A stretch of 59,862 nucleotides of DNA from an uncultured Oscillospiraceae bacterium. Its GTDB lineage: Bacteria; Bacillota; Clostridia; Oscillospirales; Ruminococcaceae. This document shows, piece by piece, positions 52,404 through 59,862 of this stretch. The stretch covers positions 1-59,862 of the forward strand of contig CAKSDC010000012.1 of NCBI GenBank assembly GCA_934444765.1, read 5' to 3'. Numbering within the stretch: position 1 is the stretch's first letter; every line of letters starts with the position of its first letter. The position numbers and the translations under genes were made by a program. The notes under the pieces were generated by a model that worked only from the letters and a program-made list of their open reading frames with translations, was not told the origin of the DNA and did not search any database.

Positions 52404-53171
52404 TTATGCGTTCAGCTTGTATAAGATGTATAGTCCATCGCTTACAAGATTTTTGTTACTAATAAAGCGTTCGTTACAGTAAGGAACTATCAAGTCGGAT
52501 AGTCCACCAGTGGCGACTAATATAGTATCGCTTCCAAGAATTTTTTTGTATCGTTGAGCCATACCGTCCATAAGACTTGCCATACCTAAAACCACTCCTG
52601 AATGCATAGCCGAAGTGGTATCTCTACCAATGGTTTCTATGCAGTCCTCACAAAGGTCTATGTGTGGCAACTGAGCCGTAACGTTAGATAGGGTTTTTAG
52701 CGAACTGTACACCCCAGGGAAGATAGCACCACCTAAAAAGTTGCTATCCTTATCGATAGCGGAAATAGTAGTAGCAGTTCCCAAATCACACACCACCGCA
52801 GGAAAAGAGTATAAGTGTTTTACGGCTACGGCATCGCATATTCTGTCGCTACCTAAAGCGTTAGGATTTTTTAAGCGTATGTTCAAACCCGTGTTCAGCT
52901 GATTGGAAACTACCATAACCTTACATTTAAATATTCGTTCCACTGCGTGTATAAGAATAGACTTTAGTTGCGGAACTACTGTAGAAAGTATAGCACCTTG
53001 AAAGTGTTCAGCAGAACAACCGTTCAACTTTAAAATGTTTAAAAAGTCTATAGCGTACTCATCTTCCATCTTATTCGAGATGGTAGAAATTCTTGAAGAA
53101 AACAACATAGTATCGTCTTTGTAAACCGATAGTACTATGTTAGTATTTCCAACGTCTATAGTTAATATCAA
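52404..53171 (-). CDS. coaX: type III pantothenate kinase
   Basis: First step of CoA synthesis, phosphorylating pantothenate. 255 residues of the ASKHA fold: LTIDVGNTNIV (phosphate 1, residues 3-13), NPNALGSDRICDAVA near 98-112 (substrate loop), VCDLGTATT near 127 (phosphate 2) and VLVATGGLSDLI near 220 (adenosine motif). Located between tuf and the dcw cluster; it has its own terminator and follows the tuf terminator. Confidence 0.95.
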   Translation of the reverse strand: MILTIDVGNTNIVLSVYKDDTMLFSSRISTISNKMEDEYAIDFLNILKLNGCSAEHFQGAILSTVVPQLKSILIHAVERIFKCKVMVVSNQLNTGLNIRLKNPNALGSDRICDAVAVKHLYSFPAVVCDLGTATTISAIDKDSNFLGGAIFPGVYSSLKTLSNVTAQLPHIDLCEDCIETIGRDTTSAMHSGVVLGMASLMDGMAQRYKKILGSDTILVATGGLSDLIVPYCNERFISNKNLVSDGLYILYKLNA

Positions 53172-53193
53172 AAAGTATCACCTCTGTATATTA

Positions 53194-53219
53194 GAAAAGA
53201 GCCGTCAAAAGACGGCTCT
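53194..53219 (-). terminator. terminator of tuf
   Basis: 9-bp stem AGAGCCGTC/GACGGCTCT with a TTTT loop; the following T-run on the minus strand is short (TTTTC). Confidence 0.8.
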
Positions 53220-53246
53220 AATATATAAAATTATAGTAACCAAAAA

Positions 53247-54446
53247 CTATTCATTAATCTTAGTAACTACGCCAGAACCTACAGTTCTACCACCTTCACG
53301 GATAGCGAAACGTAGACCTTCTTCGATAGCGATTGGAGTGATTAGTTCAACGTCCATAGTTACGTTATCGCCAGGCATACACATTTCCTTATCAGCTGGA
53401 AGTTTGATAGTACCAGTAACGTCAGTAGTTCTGAAATAGAATTGTGGTCTGTAGTTGTTGAAGAATGGAGTGTGACGACCGCCTTCTTCTTTCTTTAGTA
53501 CGTATACTTGACCAGAGAACTTAGTGTGTGGGTGAATAGAACCTGGCTTACAAATTACTTGACCTCTTTCGATGTCAGTTCTTTGAATACCACGAAGTAA
53601 AGCACCGATGTTGTCACCAGCTTCAGCGTAGTCAAGAATCTTTCTGAACATTTCGATACCAGTAACTACAGTCTTAGCCTTTTCTTCCTTAAGACCAACT
53701 ATTTCAACTTCGTCGCCAGTCTTTAATTGACCTCTTTCAACTCTACCAGTAGCAACAGTACCACGACCAGTGATAGTGAATACGTCTTCTACAGGCATTA
53801 GGAATGGAAGGTCAGCCTTTCTGTCAGGAGTTGGGATATATTCGTCAACTGCGTCCATAAGGTCTAAAATTGGCTTGTAAGCTGGGTCGCTTAGGTCGTC
53901 TGGAGCTTCAAGAGCCTTTAGAGCAGAACCTCTGATGATTGGAGTATCATCGCCAGGGAATTCGTACTTGTCAAGAGTCTCACGGATATCCATTTCAACT
54001 AAGTCTAATAGTTCTTCGTCGTCTACTTGGTCAGCCTTGTTCATAAATACTACGATGTAAGGTACGCCAACCTGACGAGCTAATAGTAAGTGTTCCTTAG
54101 TTTGAGCCATAGGACCGTCAGAAGAAGCAACTACAAGGATAGCACCGTCCATTTGAGCAGCACCAGTAATCATGTTCTTAACATAGTCAGCGTGTCCTGG
54201 ACAGTCAACGTGTGCATAGTGACGATTCTTAGTTTCATACTCAACGTGAGCAGTATTGATAGTAATACCTCTTTCTCTTTCTTCTGGAGCAGAGTCGATA
54301 TTAGCATAGTCTTTCTTTTCTGCAAGACCTTGTAATGCAAGAGTCTTAGTAATAGCAGCTGTAAGAGTAGTCTTACCGTGGTCAACGTGACCGATAGTAC
54401 CAATATTTACGTGTGGTTTAGTTCTTTCGAATTTAGCCTTTGCCAT
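53247..54446 (-). CDS. tuf: elongation factor Tu
   Basis: Delivers aminoacyl-tRNA to the ribosome. 399 residues: GHVDHGKTTL (P-loop, near 19-28), RERGITI (switch I, with Thr), DCPGHADY (switch II with the conserved His), NKADQVDD (guanine site), and domains 2 and 3 ending RTVGSGVVTKI. Codon choice differs from most neighbours (more ATT/ATC and GGT), as expected for a highly expressed gene. It has its own promoter in addition to read-through from the str operon. Confidence 0.98.
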   Translation of the reverse strand: MAKAKFERTKPHVNIGTIGHVDHGKTTLTAAITKTLALQGLAEKKDYANIDSAPEERERGITINTAHVEYETKNRHYAHVDCPGHADYVKNMITGAAQMDGAILVVASSDGPMAQTKEHLLLARQVGVPYIVVFMNKADQVDDEELLDLVEMDIRETLDKYEFPGDDTPIIRGSALKALEAPDDLSDPAYKPILDLMDAVDEYIPTPDRKADLPFLMPVEDVFTITGRGTVATGRVERGQLKTGDEVEIVGLKEEKAKTVVTGIEMFRKILDYAEAGDNIGALLRGIQRTDIERGQVICKPGSIHPHTKFSGQVYVLKKEEGGRHTPFFNNYRPQFYFRTTDVTGTIKLPADKEMCMPGDNVTMDVELITPIAIEEGLRFAIREGGRTVGSGVVTKINE

Positions 54447-54505
54447 TGGAATTTCCTCCTATAATCAAAAATATATAAATATAGCTTATCTGCAATATTA
54501 CCATA

Positions 54506-54534
54506 ATTATAACAGATAAGTGCAAGAATTTCAA
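54506..54534 (-). promoter_or_regulatory. internal sigma-A promoter of tuf
   Basis: Minus strand TTGAAA, 17-bp spacer, TATAAT, about 60 bp before the tuf start. Confidence 0.8.
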
Positions 54535-54585
54535 GCCTTTTTTGAAAAAAATTTCAAAATCCTTACGTGTAATATTAATAAAGGT

Positions 54586-54615
54586 TATAAGAGTACATAG
54601 GTACGTACTCTTATA
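54586..54615 (-). other. hairpin between fusA and tuf
   Basis: 11-bp perfect stem TATAAGAGTAC/GTACTCTTATA with an 8-nt loop; the minus-strand tail is ACCTTTATT, so at most a weak terminator that lets part of the transcript read into tuf. Confidence 0.6.
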
Positions 54616-54636
54616 CCCATTATAGTTAATATAAAA

Positions 54637-56718
54637 TTAGTCTCTCTTCTTCTTAGAAGCGTTAATCTTTTCAGCAATGCTCTTAGGAACTTCTAAGTAG
54701 CTGTGTGGTTCCATAACGAACTGACCACGACCTTGAGTGTTAGAACGTAGGTCACTCGTGTAACCAAACATTTCAGATAGTGGAACTAAAGCGTCTACTT
54801 GAACTGCACCAGGTCTGCTTTCTTGACCTTGAATCTGTCCACGTCTTGAGCTTAAGTCACCAATAACAGTACCAGTGTAGTCGTCAGGAACGATAACAGA
54901 AACCTTCATGATAGGTTCCATAAGGATTGGGTTAGCCTTTTCCATAGCTTCCTTAAATGCCATAGAACCAGCAATTTGGAATGCCATTTCGGAAGAGTCT
55001 ACTTCGTGGTAAGAACCATCGTATAGTTCTACGCAAACGTCAACTACTTGGTAACCAGCTACAACACCAGACTTCATAGCGCCTTGAATACCCTTATCAA
55101 CGGCTGGGATGTATTCCTTAGGAATAGCACCACCTACTATGCTGTTCTTAAATTCGTAACCCTTACCGCTTTCGTTAGGTGATACTCTAATCTTAACGTG
55201 ACCATATTGACCTTTACCACCAGATTGACGAGCGTACTTTTTATCTACTTCAACAGAGGACTTAATAGTTTCCTTGTAAGCTACTTGTGGAGCGCCTACG
55301 TTAGCTTCAACCTTAAATTCACGAAGTAGTCTGTCTACTATAATGTCAAGGTGTAACTCACCCATACCAGCGATAATAGTTTGACCAGTTTCTTCGTCTG
55401 TCCAAGTCTTAAAGGTTGGGTCTTCTTCAGCAAGTTTAGCAAGAGCTAAGCCCATCTTTTCTTGACCAGCCTTAGTCTTAGGTTCGATAGCTAATTGGAT
55501 AACAGGTTCTGGGAATTCCATAGATTCAAGAATTATAGGGTTCTTTTCATCACATAGAGTATCACCAGTAGTAGTATTCTTTAAGCCTACTGCTGCTGCG
55601 ATATCACCAGCGTATACAGTTTCGATATCTTCTCTGTGGTTAGCGTGCATCTGTAGGATACGACCTAATCTTTCCTTAGCACCCTTGTTAGCGTTTAGTA
55701 CGAAAGAGCTTGCGTTAACAGTACCGGAGTACACACGGAAGAAACATAGCTTACCTACGAATGGGTCTGTAGCAATCTTAAATGCTAAAGCAGAGAAAGG
55801 TTCGCTATCGGAAGAGTGTCTAAACTCTTCTTCATCAGTATCAGGATTTACACCCTTAATAGAAGGAATGTCTAAAGGAGAAGGCATATAGTCAACTATA
55901 GCGTCTAATAGCTTTTGAACGCCCTTATTCTTGTAAGAAGTACCACAAGTTACAGGAACCATCTTATTTTCTATAGTTAGCTTTCTAATAGCACCCTTAA
56001 TCTCTTCTATAGTTAAGGTTTCTTCTTCTAAATACTTTTCCATTAGTTCGTCGCTTGCTTCAGAAGCAGCTTCTACTAACTGTTGGTGATAAGTTTCAGC
56101 CTTTTCTACCATATCTGCTGGAATATCTTCAACACGAATGTCTTTTCCAAGGTCATCATAGTAGATATAAGCCTTCATTTCAACTAAGTCTATAATACCC
56201 TTAAAAGTATCTTCAGCACCTATAGGTAGTTGAATAGGAACGGCGTTACACTTTAGTCTATCATGCATCATATCTACAACACGGTAGAAGTTAGCACCCA
56301 TGATATCCATCTTGTTTACGTAAGCCATTCTTGGTACGTGGTATTCGTCAGCCTGTCTCCAAACTGTTTCGGACTGTGGTTCAACACCGCCCTTAGCACA
56401 GAATACTGTAACTGAACCATCAAGAACCTTTAGTGAACGTTGTACTTCTACTGTAAAGTCAACGTGTCCTGGGGTATCAATAATATTAATTCTGTGGTTA
56501 GCCCAAAATGCAGTGGTAGCAGCAGAAGTGATAGTAATACCTCTTTCTTGCTCCTGTGCCATCCAGTCCATAGTAGCACTACCTTCGTGAGTTTCACCTA
56601 TCTTGTGGTTTACACCAGTATAGAATAAAATTCTTTCAGTAGTAGTAGTCTTACCTGCATCGATATGAGCCATTATACCGATATTTCTTGTTTTTTCAAG
56701 AGAGCATTTTCTTGACAT
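54637..56718 (-). CDS. fusA: elongation factor G
   Basis: Translocase of the ribosome. 693 residues in the usual five domains: AHIDAGKTTTTER near 17-29, QERGITIT near 59, DTPGHVDFT near 83, NKMDIMGA near 137, then domain II (about 290-400), III, IV with HVKIRVSPNESGKGYEF, and V. Located between rpsG and tuf in the str operon. Confidence 0.98.
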   Translation of the reverse strand: MSRKCSLEKTRNIGIMAHIDAGKTTTTERILFYTGVNHKIGETHEGSATMDWMAQEQERGITITSAATTAFWANHRINIIDTPGHVDFTVEVQRSLKVLDGSVTVFCAKGGVEPQSETVWRQADEYHVPRMAYVNKMDIMGANFYRVVDMMHDRLKCNAVPIQLPIGAEDTFKGIIDLVEMKAYIYYDDLGKDIRVEDIPADMVEKAETYHQQLVEAASEASDELMEKYLEEETLTIEEIKGAIRKLTIENKMVPVTCGTSYKNKGVQKLLDAIVDYMPSPLDIPSIKGVNPDTDEEEFRHSSDSEPFSALAFKIATDPFVGKLCFFRVYSGTVNASSFVLNANKGAKERLGRILQMHANHREDIETVYAGDIAAAVGLKNTTTGDTLCDEKNPIILESMEFPEPVIQLAIEPKTKAGQEKMGLALAKLAEEDPTFKTWTDEETGQTIIAGMGELHLDIIVDRLLREFKVEANVGAPQVAYKETIKSSVEVDKKYARQSGGKGQYGHVKIRVSPNESGKGYEFKNSIVGGAIPKEYIPAVDKGIQGAMKSGVVAGYQVVDVCVELYDGSYHEVDSSEMAFQIAGSMAFKEAMEKANPILMEPIMKVSVIVPDDYTGTVIGDLSSRRGQIQGQESRPGAVQVDALVPLSEMFGYTSDLRSNTQGRGQFVMEPHSYLEVPKSIAEKINASKKKRD

Positions 56719-56747
56719 AGTATAATCTCCTTATCTAAAAATATAGA

Positions 56748-57218
56748 CTACCATCTGTAATGAGCAAAAGCCTTGTTAGCTTCAGCCATCTTATGAGTAT
56801 CTTCGCACTTCTTGTAAGCACCGCCAGTCTTATTTAGAGCGTCAAGGATTTCGCCTGCAAGTCTCTCTTGCATAGTCTTTTCGTTTCTAAGTCTGGAATA
56901 CTTAGTTATCCATCTAAGACCTAAAGTCTGTCTTCTTTCTGGACGAACTTCCATAGGTACTTGATATGTTGCACCACCCATTCTACGAGCCTTAACCTCA
57001 AGAACTGGCATGATGTTTTCCATAGCTTCTTCAAAGACTTCAAGAGCTTCTCTACCAGTCTTTTCAGCTACTATATTAAATGCACCGTAAACTATCTTCT
57101 GAGCAACACCCTTTTTACCGTCTAACATTACGTTGTTAATTAGTCTTGTAACTAACTTTGAGTTATACATTGGGTCTTGTAGAACGTCACGTTTAGCGAT
57201 ATTACCTCTTCTTGGCAT
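56748..57218 (-). CDS. rpsG: 30S ribosomal protein S7
   Basis: Primary binder of the 16S 3' domain and assembly nucleator. 156 residues with the family signatures DPMYNSKLVTRLINNVMLDGKKG near 17-39 (partly quoted: YNSKLVTRLINNVML) and GGATYQVPMEVRPERR near 81-96. Ribosome binding site GGAGGG before the ATG. Normally 30-100 bp after rpsL; here the two are 1.4 kb apart, with two extra genes between, and the 178-bp leader contains alternative hairpins. Confidence 0.98.
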   Translation of the reverse strand: MPRRGNIAKRDVLQDPMYNSKLVTRLINNVMLDGKKGVAQKIVYGAFNIVAEKTGREALEVFEEAMENIMPVLEVKARRMGGATYQVPMEVRPERRQTLGLRWITKYSRLRNEKTMQERLAGEILDALNKTGGAYKKCEDTHKMAEANKAFAHYRW

Positions 57219-57267
57219 TTTCGCTTCCCTCCTTCATTATTAGTAATAGAATGAAATCATAGGTACT

Positions 57268-57303
57268 CGCACGCTTGAAAGTGCGTTTTACCTTCAAACG
57301 CAC
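57268..57303 (-). promoter_or_regulatory. mutually exclusive hairpins in the rpsG leader
   Basis: The GTGCG at 57281-57285 (plus-strand numbering) can pair with CGCAC at 57268-57272 or, with three more pairs, as GTGCGTTT/AAACGCAC with 57296-57303. The two folds exclude each other. S7 regulates its own operon through this intercistronic region in E. coli, but no sequence match was tested here. Confidence 0.5.
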
Positions 57304-57396
57304 GTTAAAGACCAAAGCAGAGGGTTTTATAATCTATATAAAATCTCCACTTTATCTTTTGTGGTAGATGTATCCTATTTTCAAAAGTAAAAAAAA

Positions 57397-57903
57397 TTAA
57401 TGTGTAAAAAAGTTTTTAGCCTTTTGGCATATAACAGTAAATAAATAGTATAATAAGCAACCTAATACACAACCTATAGTATTCATAATAATGTCGTCTA
57501 TATCAAGATACCCCAAACATGAGATAAACTGAAAGACTTCTAAACTCACAACTATTATAAAACACCTTAGCACAACCTTCCAAAACTTTTTGTGTTTTGA
57601 GAGTGCTATTTCAAAAAAGCCCATAGGAGCGAATGCCATAGTATTGCCTAATATGTTTAATATCAAAGAACCCCATATATGTTCACTAATCCAATACGAA
57701 TATGCCTCAAATGGTATAAAGTTATAGTTCCAATAACCTAACTTTCTATTCATTTTAATCTCACGAACGATTGAATGCACATAACGTCCTTCTTCAACAT
57801 AATAGTATATTTCATTTATCTTACAAGTAACTAATGCAAGCAAAATTACAAAATATATAACATATAAGATTTTTAAAATTTTTTTGAGCTTAGCATTTCC
57901 CAT
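57397..57903 (-). CDS. VanZ-family membrane protein
   Basis: 168 residues with four or five membrane helices and the family pattern: FIPFEAYSYW near 63-72, the NILGNTMAFAPMGFF stretch near 85-99, and a final EVFQFISCLGYLDIDDIIMNTIGCVLG segment (quoted in part: GYLDIDDIIMNTIG) near 131-145. VanZ homologues are linked to teicoplanin resistance and other envelope traits. It overlaps the stop of the upstream secreted protein by one base (translational coupling). AT-rich, unlike its str operon neighbours, and inserted in that operon. Confidence 0.85.
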   Translation of the reverse strand: MGNAKLKKILKILYVIYFVILLALVTCKINEIYYYVEEGRYVHSIVREIKMNRKLGYWNYNFIPFEAYSYWISEHIWGSLILNILGNTMAFAPMGFFEIALSKHKKFWKVVLRCFIIVVSLEVFQFISCLGYLDIDDIIMNTIGCVLGCLLYYLFTVICQKAKNFFTH

Positions 57904-58529
57904 TATATTAAACTAATATTGACATCAACATTAGTAACTTCAAAACCGTCCATTGGCTTAGAAAATTTAACATAATATCTTGCGTTATTAGTATTTTCTA
58001 AATTCTCAAATACTGCACCAGCACTATTTGAAGTATTCACTATATGAACGTTTTTCACTACTCTATCATAATATTGATTACCAGTTAAAAGAGTTAGTGT
58101 GTAATACTCATGTAATTCAACATCAATATAATGGTTTGGACAATATTGTCTAAAATATTGAAATAAACTGTCACCATTTAAAACGGCATGAATTCTACTA
58201 TTGTTTTTATTAAAAGTAAAACAATAATTTGTATAAACTACATGCTTAAAAGAAGCCTTAACAGAACCATTTCCATAAGAATTATAAGATAAGTTCCAAA
58301 TATTACTTGTTGATGGAACTTTATCTCCACAGGGTACAAGACCAACTTCAGTATAACCATTATAAAACTTAGGTGGTTGACCATTATCTTCTTCATTCAA
58401 AACGATAACATCACTGCTAATATCAGTAGTATCTTCTTCAGCTGAAACACCTAATGCAGAAACATTAGTTAATATACAACTCATACTTAATAATAAAGCA
58501 ACAACTTTTTTTAAATTATTTTTAATCAT
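57903..58529 (-). CDS. secreted protein of unknown function inside the str operon
   Basis: Not recognised. 208 residues: signal peptide (about 1-30, cleavage near VSAEE), then a beta-rich extracellular domain with aromatic residues and two Cys (PCGDKVPS, YTNYCF, QYCPNHY). I place the start at the ATG at 58529, ten bases after AAGGGA, not at the TTG at 58553. Codon use is AT-rich (many AAT, TTA, ACA), unlike the flanking ribosomal genes. It sits between rpsL and VanZ-like gene on the same strand. Confidence 0.75.
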   Translation of the reverse strand: MIKNNLKKVVALLLSMSCILTNVSALGVSAEEDTTDISSDVIVLNEEDNGQPPKFYNGYTEVGLVPCGDKVPSTSNIWNLSYNSYGNGSVKASFKHVVYTNYCFTFNKNNSRIHAVLNGDSLFQYFRQYCPNHYIDVELHEYYTLTLLTGNQYYDRVVKNVHIVNTSNSAGAVFENLENTNNARYYVKFSKPMDGFEVTNVDVNISLI

Positions 58530-58619
58530 AATATATTTTCCCTTCAAAGTCAAAACAAAAACGAATAGCTTAAACTGTTAATGGTTAATATATTAAGTTG
58601 TTAATAAAAAAACTATCTA

Positions 58620-59039
58620 TTACTTACCAGCCTTAGGCTTCTTAGCACCGTACTTAGAACGAGCTTGCATTCTCTTAGCTACGCCTTGAGCATCAAGAGT
58701 ACCTCTAATGATGTGGTAACGTACACCAGGGAGGTCCTTAACTCTACCGCCTCTGATTAATACTACAGAGTGTTCTTGTAGGTTATGTCCAATACCTGGA
58801 ATGTATGAAGTAACTTCTTGACCGTTAGTTAGCTTTACTCTGGCAATCTTTCTCATAGCAGAGTTAGGCTTCTTAGGAGTAGCAGTTCTAACTGCTGTAC
58901 ATACGCCTCTCTTTTGTGGAGAGCTTTGGTCAATTTGAACCTTCTTCTTAGAATTGTAACCCTTTTGTAGTGCTGGGGCAGTAGACTTTTCTTCAAGAAC
59001 GTTTCTACCCTTACGAACTAATTGGTTAAAAGTAGGCAT
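58620..59039 (-). CDS. rpsL: 30S ribosomal protein S12
   Basis: Decoding-centre protein. 139 residues with PKKPNSAMRK (Lys equivalent to position 42) and GGRVKDLPGVRYH (Lys/Pro equivalents of 87-90), both in the streptomycin-sensitive form. First gene of the str operon, with a perfect promoter at 59106-59134. Confidence 0.97.
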   Translation of the reverse strand: MPTFNQLVRKGRNVLEEKSTAPALQKGYNSKKKVQIDQSSPQKRGVCTAVRTATPKKPNSAMRKIARVKLTNGQEVTSYIPGIGHNLQEHSVVLIRGGRVKDLPGVRYHIIRGTLDAQGVAKRMQARSKYGAKKPKAGK

Positions 59040-59105
59040 TTTTCAAACTTCCTCCTTCTTTAGAATATTTTAATGTGGCAATAATAACACACCACACAAT
59101 TACAT

Positions 59106-59134
59106 ATTATACACGCTATAACTTGCTTTGTCAA
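59106..59134 (-). promoter_or_regulatory. sigma-A promoter of the str operon
   Basis: Minus strand TTGACA, 17-bp spacer, TATAAT, both perfect; leader of about 60 nt to the rpsL start. Confidence 0.9.
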
Positions 59135-59193
59135 TAGGTTTTATAAAATTTTTTTACTAATATTAGTATGCTCTGCTATTAGTGATTAATGCA

Positions 59194-59223
59194 ATACGCC
59201 CCCAACTAAAGTTAGGAGCGTAT
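59194..59223 (-). other. strong hairpin after the last dockerin gene
   Basis: 13-bp stem ATACGCTCCTAAC with partner GTTGGGGGCGTAT (two G-T pairs) and loop TTTA, 35 bp after the stop; no T-run follows, so it may be a stability element or a factor-dependent terminator. Confidence 0.6.
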
Positions 59224-59257
59224 ACTATTATATAGTATAAATATCTAATCCATTAAA

Positions 59258-59809
59258 CTACCACTTAACTATTCCAAGTAGATACTTCTTTAGTAAGAGT
59301 AAGTCTGCGGTAGTTACTTTACCGTCGTAGTTTATATCTCCACGAACGCCTGTAGCTTTACTATTGCCTATAGTAAGGTCATCTTTATTATCAGGTTCAG
59401 GAGAAATAAGATATGGAGATTCAAAAATTGTCTTATTAGTTACTTCACTTTCAGGAAAGTGTTCTATATCTCTCAAAGCATAACAAAAGGAAGTATCATC
59501 GTTGTTTTCCTCAACAAAATTATAATGATAGTCTATTTTATCTTCTGGCATAAATTCTTTGTTATGGTCGTGTATCTCTATTCCTTCGAACTTTAACTTT
59601 TTACCATTCAATACTATAGTTTGGTCTTCATCATCTAATACCGTCTGAATAGTAAAGTCATCAGGTAGGTAATAGGTTATATAACCACCTTCACTTGTAG
59701 TAGTTTGTAAATCGTCATATACTACTTCTGCGGAAGTAGGTATAACTAAACAAGTACTAAGTGCAGTTACTGATAGTACTCCGCATAAAATCTTTTTAAA
59801 GTTTTTCAT
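59258..59809 (-). CDS. small secreted protein with one half-dockerin
   Basis: Function unknown. 183 residues: signal peptide (about 1-27, VTALSTCLVIPTSA), a central acidic domain without recognised fold, a short TIGNSKATG linker and a single C-terminal calcium repeat GDINYDGKVTTADLLLLKK ending GIVKW. The repeat and its DNA are nearly identical to that in the gene at 27520, more than 30 kb away, while the central domains differ. It ends near a hairpin. Confidence 0.78.
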   Translation of the reverse strand: MKNFKKILCGVLSVTALSTCLVIPTSAEVVYDDLQTTTSEGGYITYYLPDDFTIQTVLDDEDQTIVLNGKKLKFEGIEIHDHNKEFMPEDKIDYHYNFVEENNDDTSFCYALRDIEHFPESEVTNKTIFESPYLISPEPDNKDDLTIGNSKATGVRGDINYDGKVTTADLLLLKKYLLGIVKW

Positions 59810-59862
59810 AACAGTTTCTCCTTTTCGTATTTATAATATCTCTTTTAGTACTAAAAGTGTAA

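Noticed and set aside
475..59809. High share of TTG start codons (folC, prpC, fmt, remA, mtaD, trmB, ftsW, murE, PBP gene).
   Set aside because: About one in six genes, similar to other Firmicutes such as Bacillus; each has a strong Shine-Dalgarno sequence, so not unusual.

Overview
The window looks like chromosomal DNA of a low-GC Firmicute of the gut Ruminococcus/Oscillospiraceae type. Evidence: Firmicute gene orders (yicC-remA-gmk-rpoZ-priA-def-fmt-rsmB-rlmN-prpC-prkC-rsgA-thiN, a dcw cell-wall/division cluster, the rpsL-rpsG-fusA-tuf str operon), type III glutamine synthetase, a meso-DAP-type MurE, and secreted proteins carrying dockerin-type calcium repeats. Promoters are classical sigma-A boxes with 17-bp spacers, and TTG starts behind strong Shine-Dalgarno sequences are common.

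Layout. 1-29200 is almost all minus strand. It holds threonine biosynthesis (thrB, partial; hom), a thioesterase, folC, a DUF1877 protein, valS, a dockerin-tagged amidase, the conserved housekeeping block thiN to yicC, an MTA/SAH and purine salvage group (mtaD, punA, trmB, mtnN), an SCP2-like protein, a 410-bp gene-free patch with iterated decamers, and three secreted dockerin-repeat proteins including a V8-like protease. 29502-35621 is plus strand: a VanY-like protein, tRNA-Thr, a secreted dockerin protein, pduL and an NAD salvage operon (pncA, a small membrane protein, pncB), with one minus-strand metal ABC ATPase in between. 35715-59809 is minus strand again: glnN, ftsZ, the dcw cluster back to rsmH, coaX, tuf, fusA, rpsG, an inserted AT-rich pair (VanZ-like plus a secreted protein), rpsL and a fourth small dockerin protein.

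How the parts work together. The dcw and prkC/prpC blocks supply peptidoglycan precursors, septal synthesis and its PASTA-kinase control. The str operon and the def/fmt/rsmB/rlmN/rsgA genes serve translation. The secreted dockerin proteins form a paralogous, shuffled family that probably acts at the cell surface.

Most unusual observations: (1) I found no GATC tetranucleotide in the whole window by eye, against roughly 200 expected, and CTAG also seems avoided. (2) A 180-bp structured element occurs twice with one mismatch, once supplying the stop codon of remA. (3) Two foreign-looking genes sit inside the str operon. (4) Half-dockerin cassettes are shared at DNA level among secreted proteins, one of which looks like a gene fusion. 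(5) An iteron-like patch lies beside one copy of the 180-bp element.
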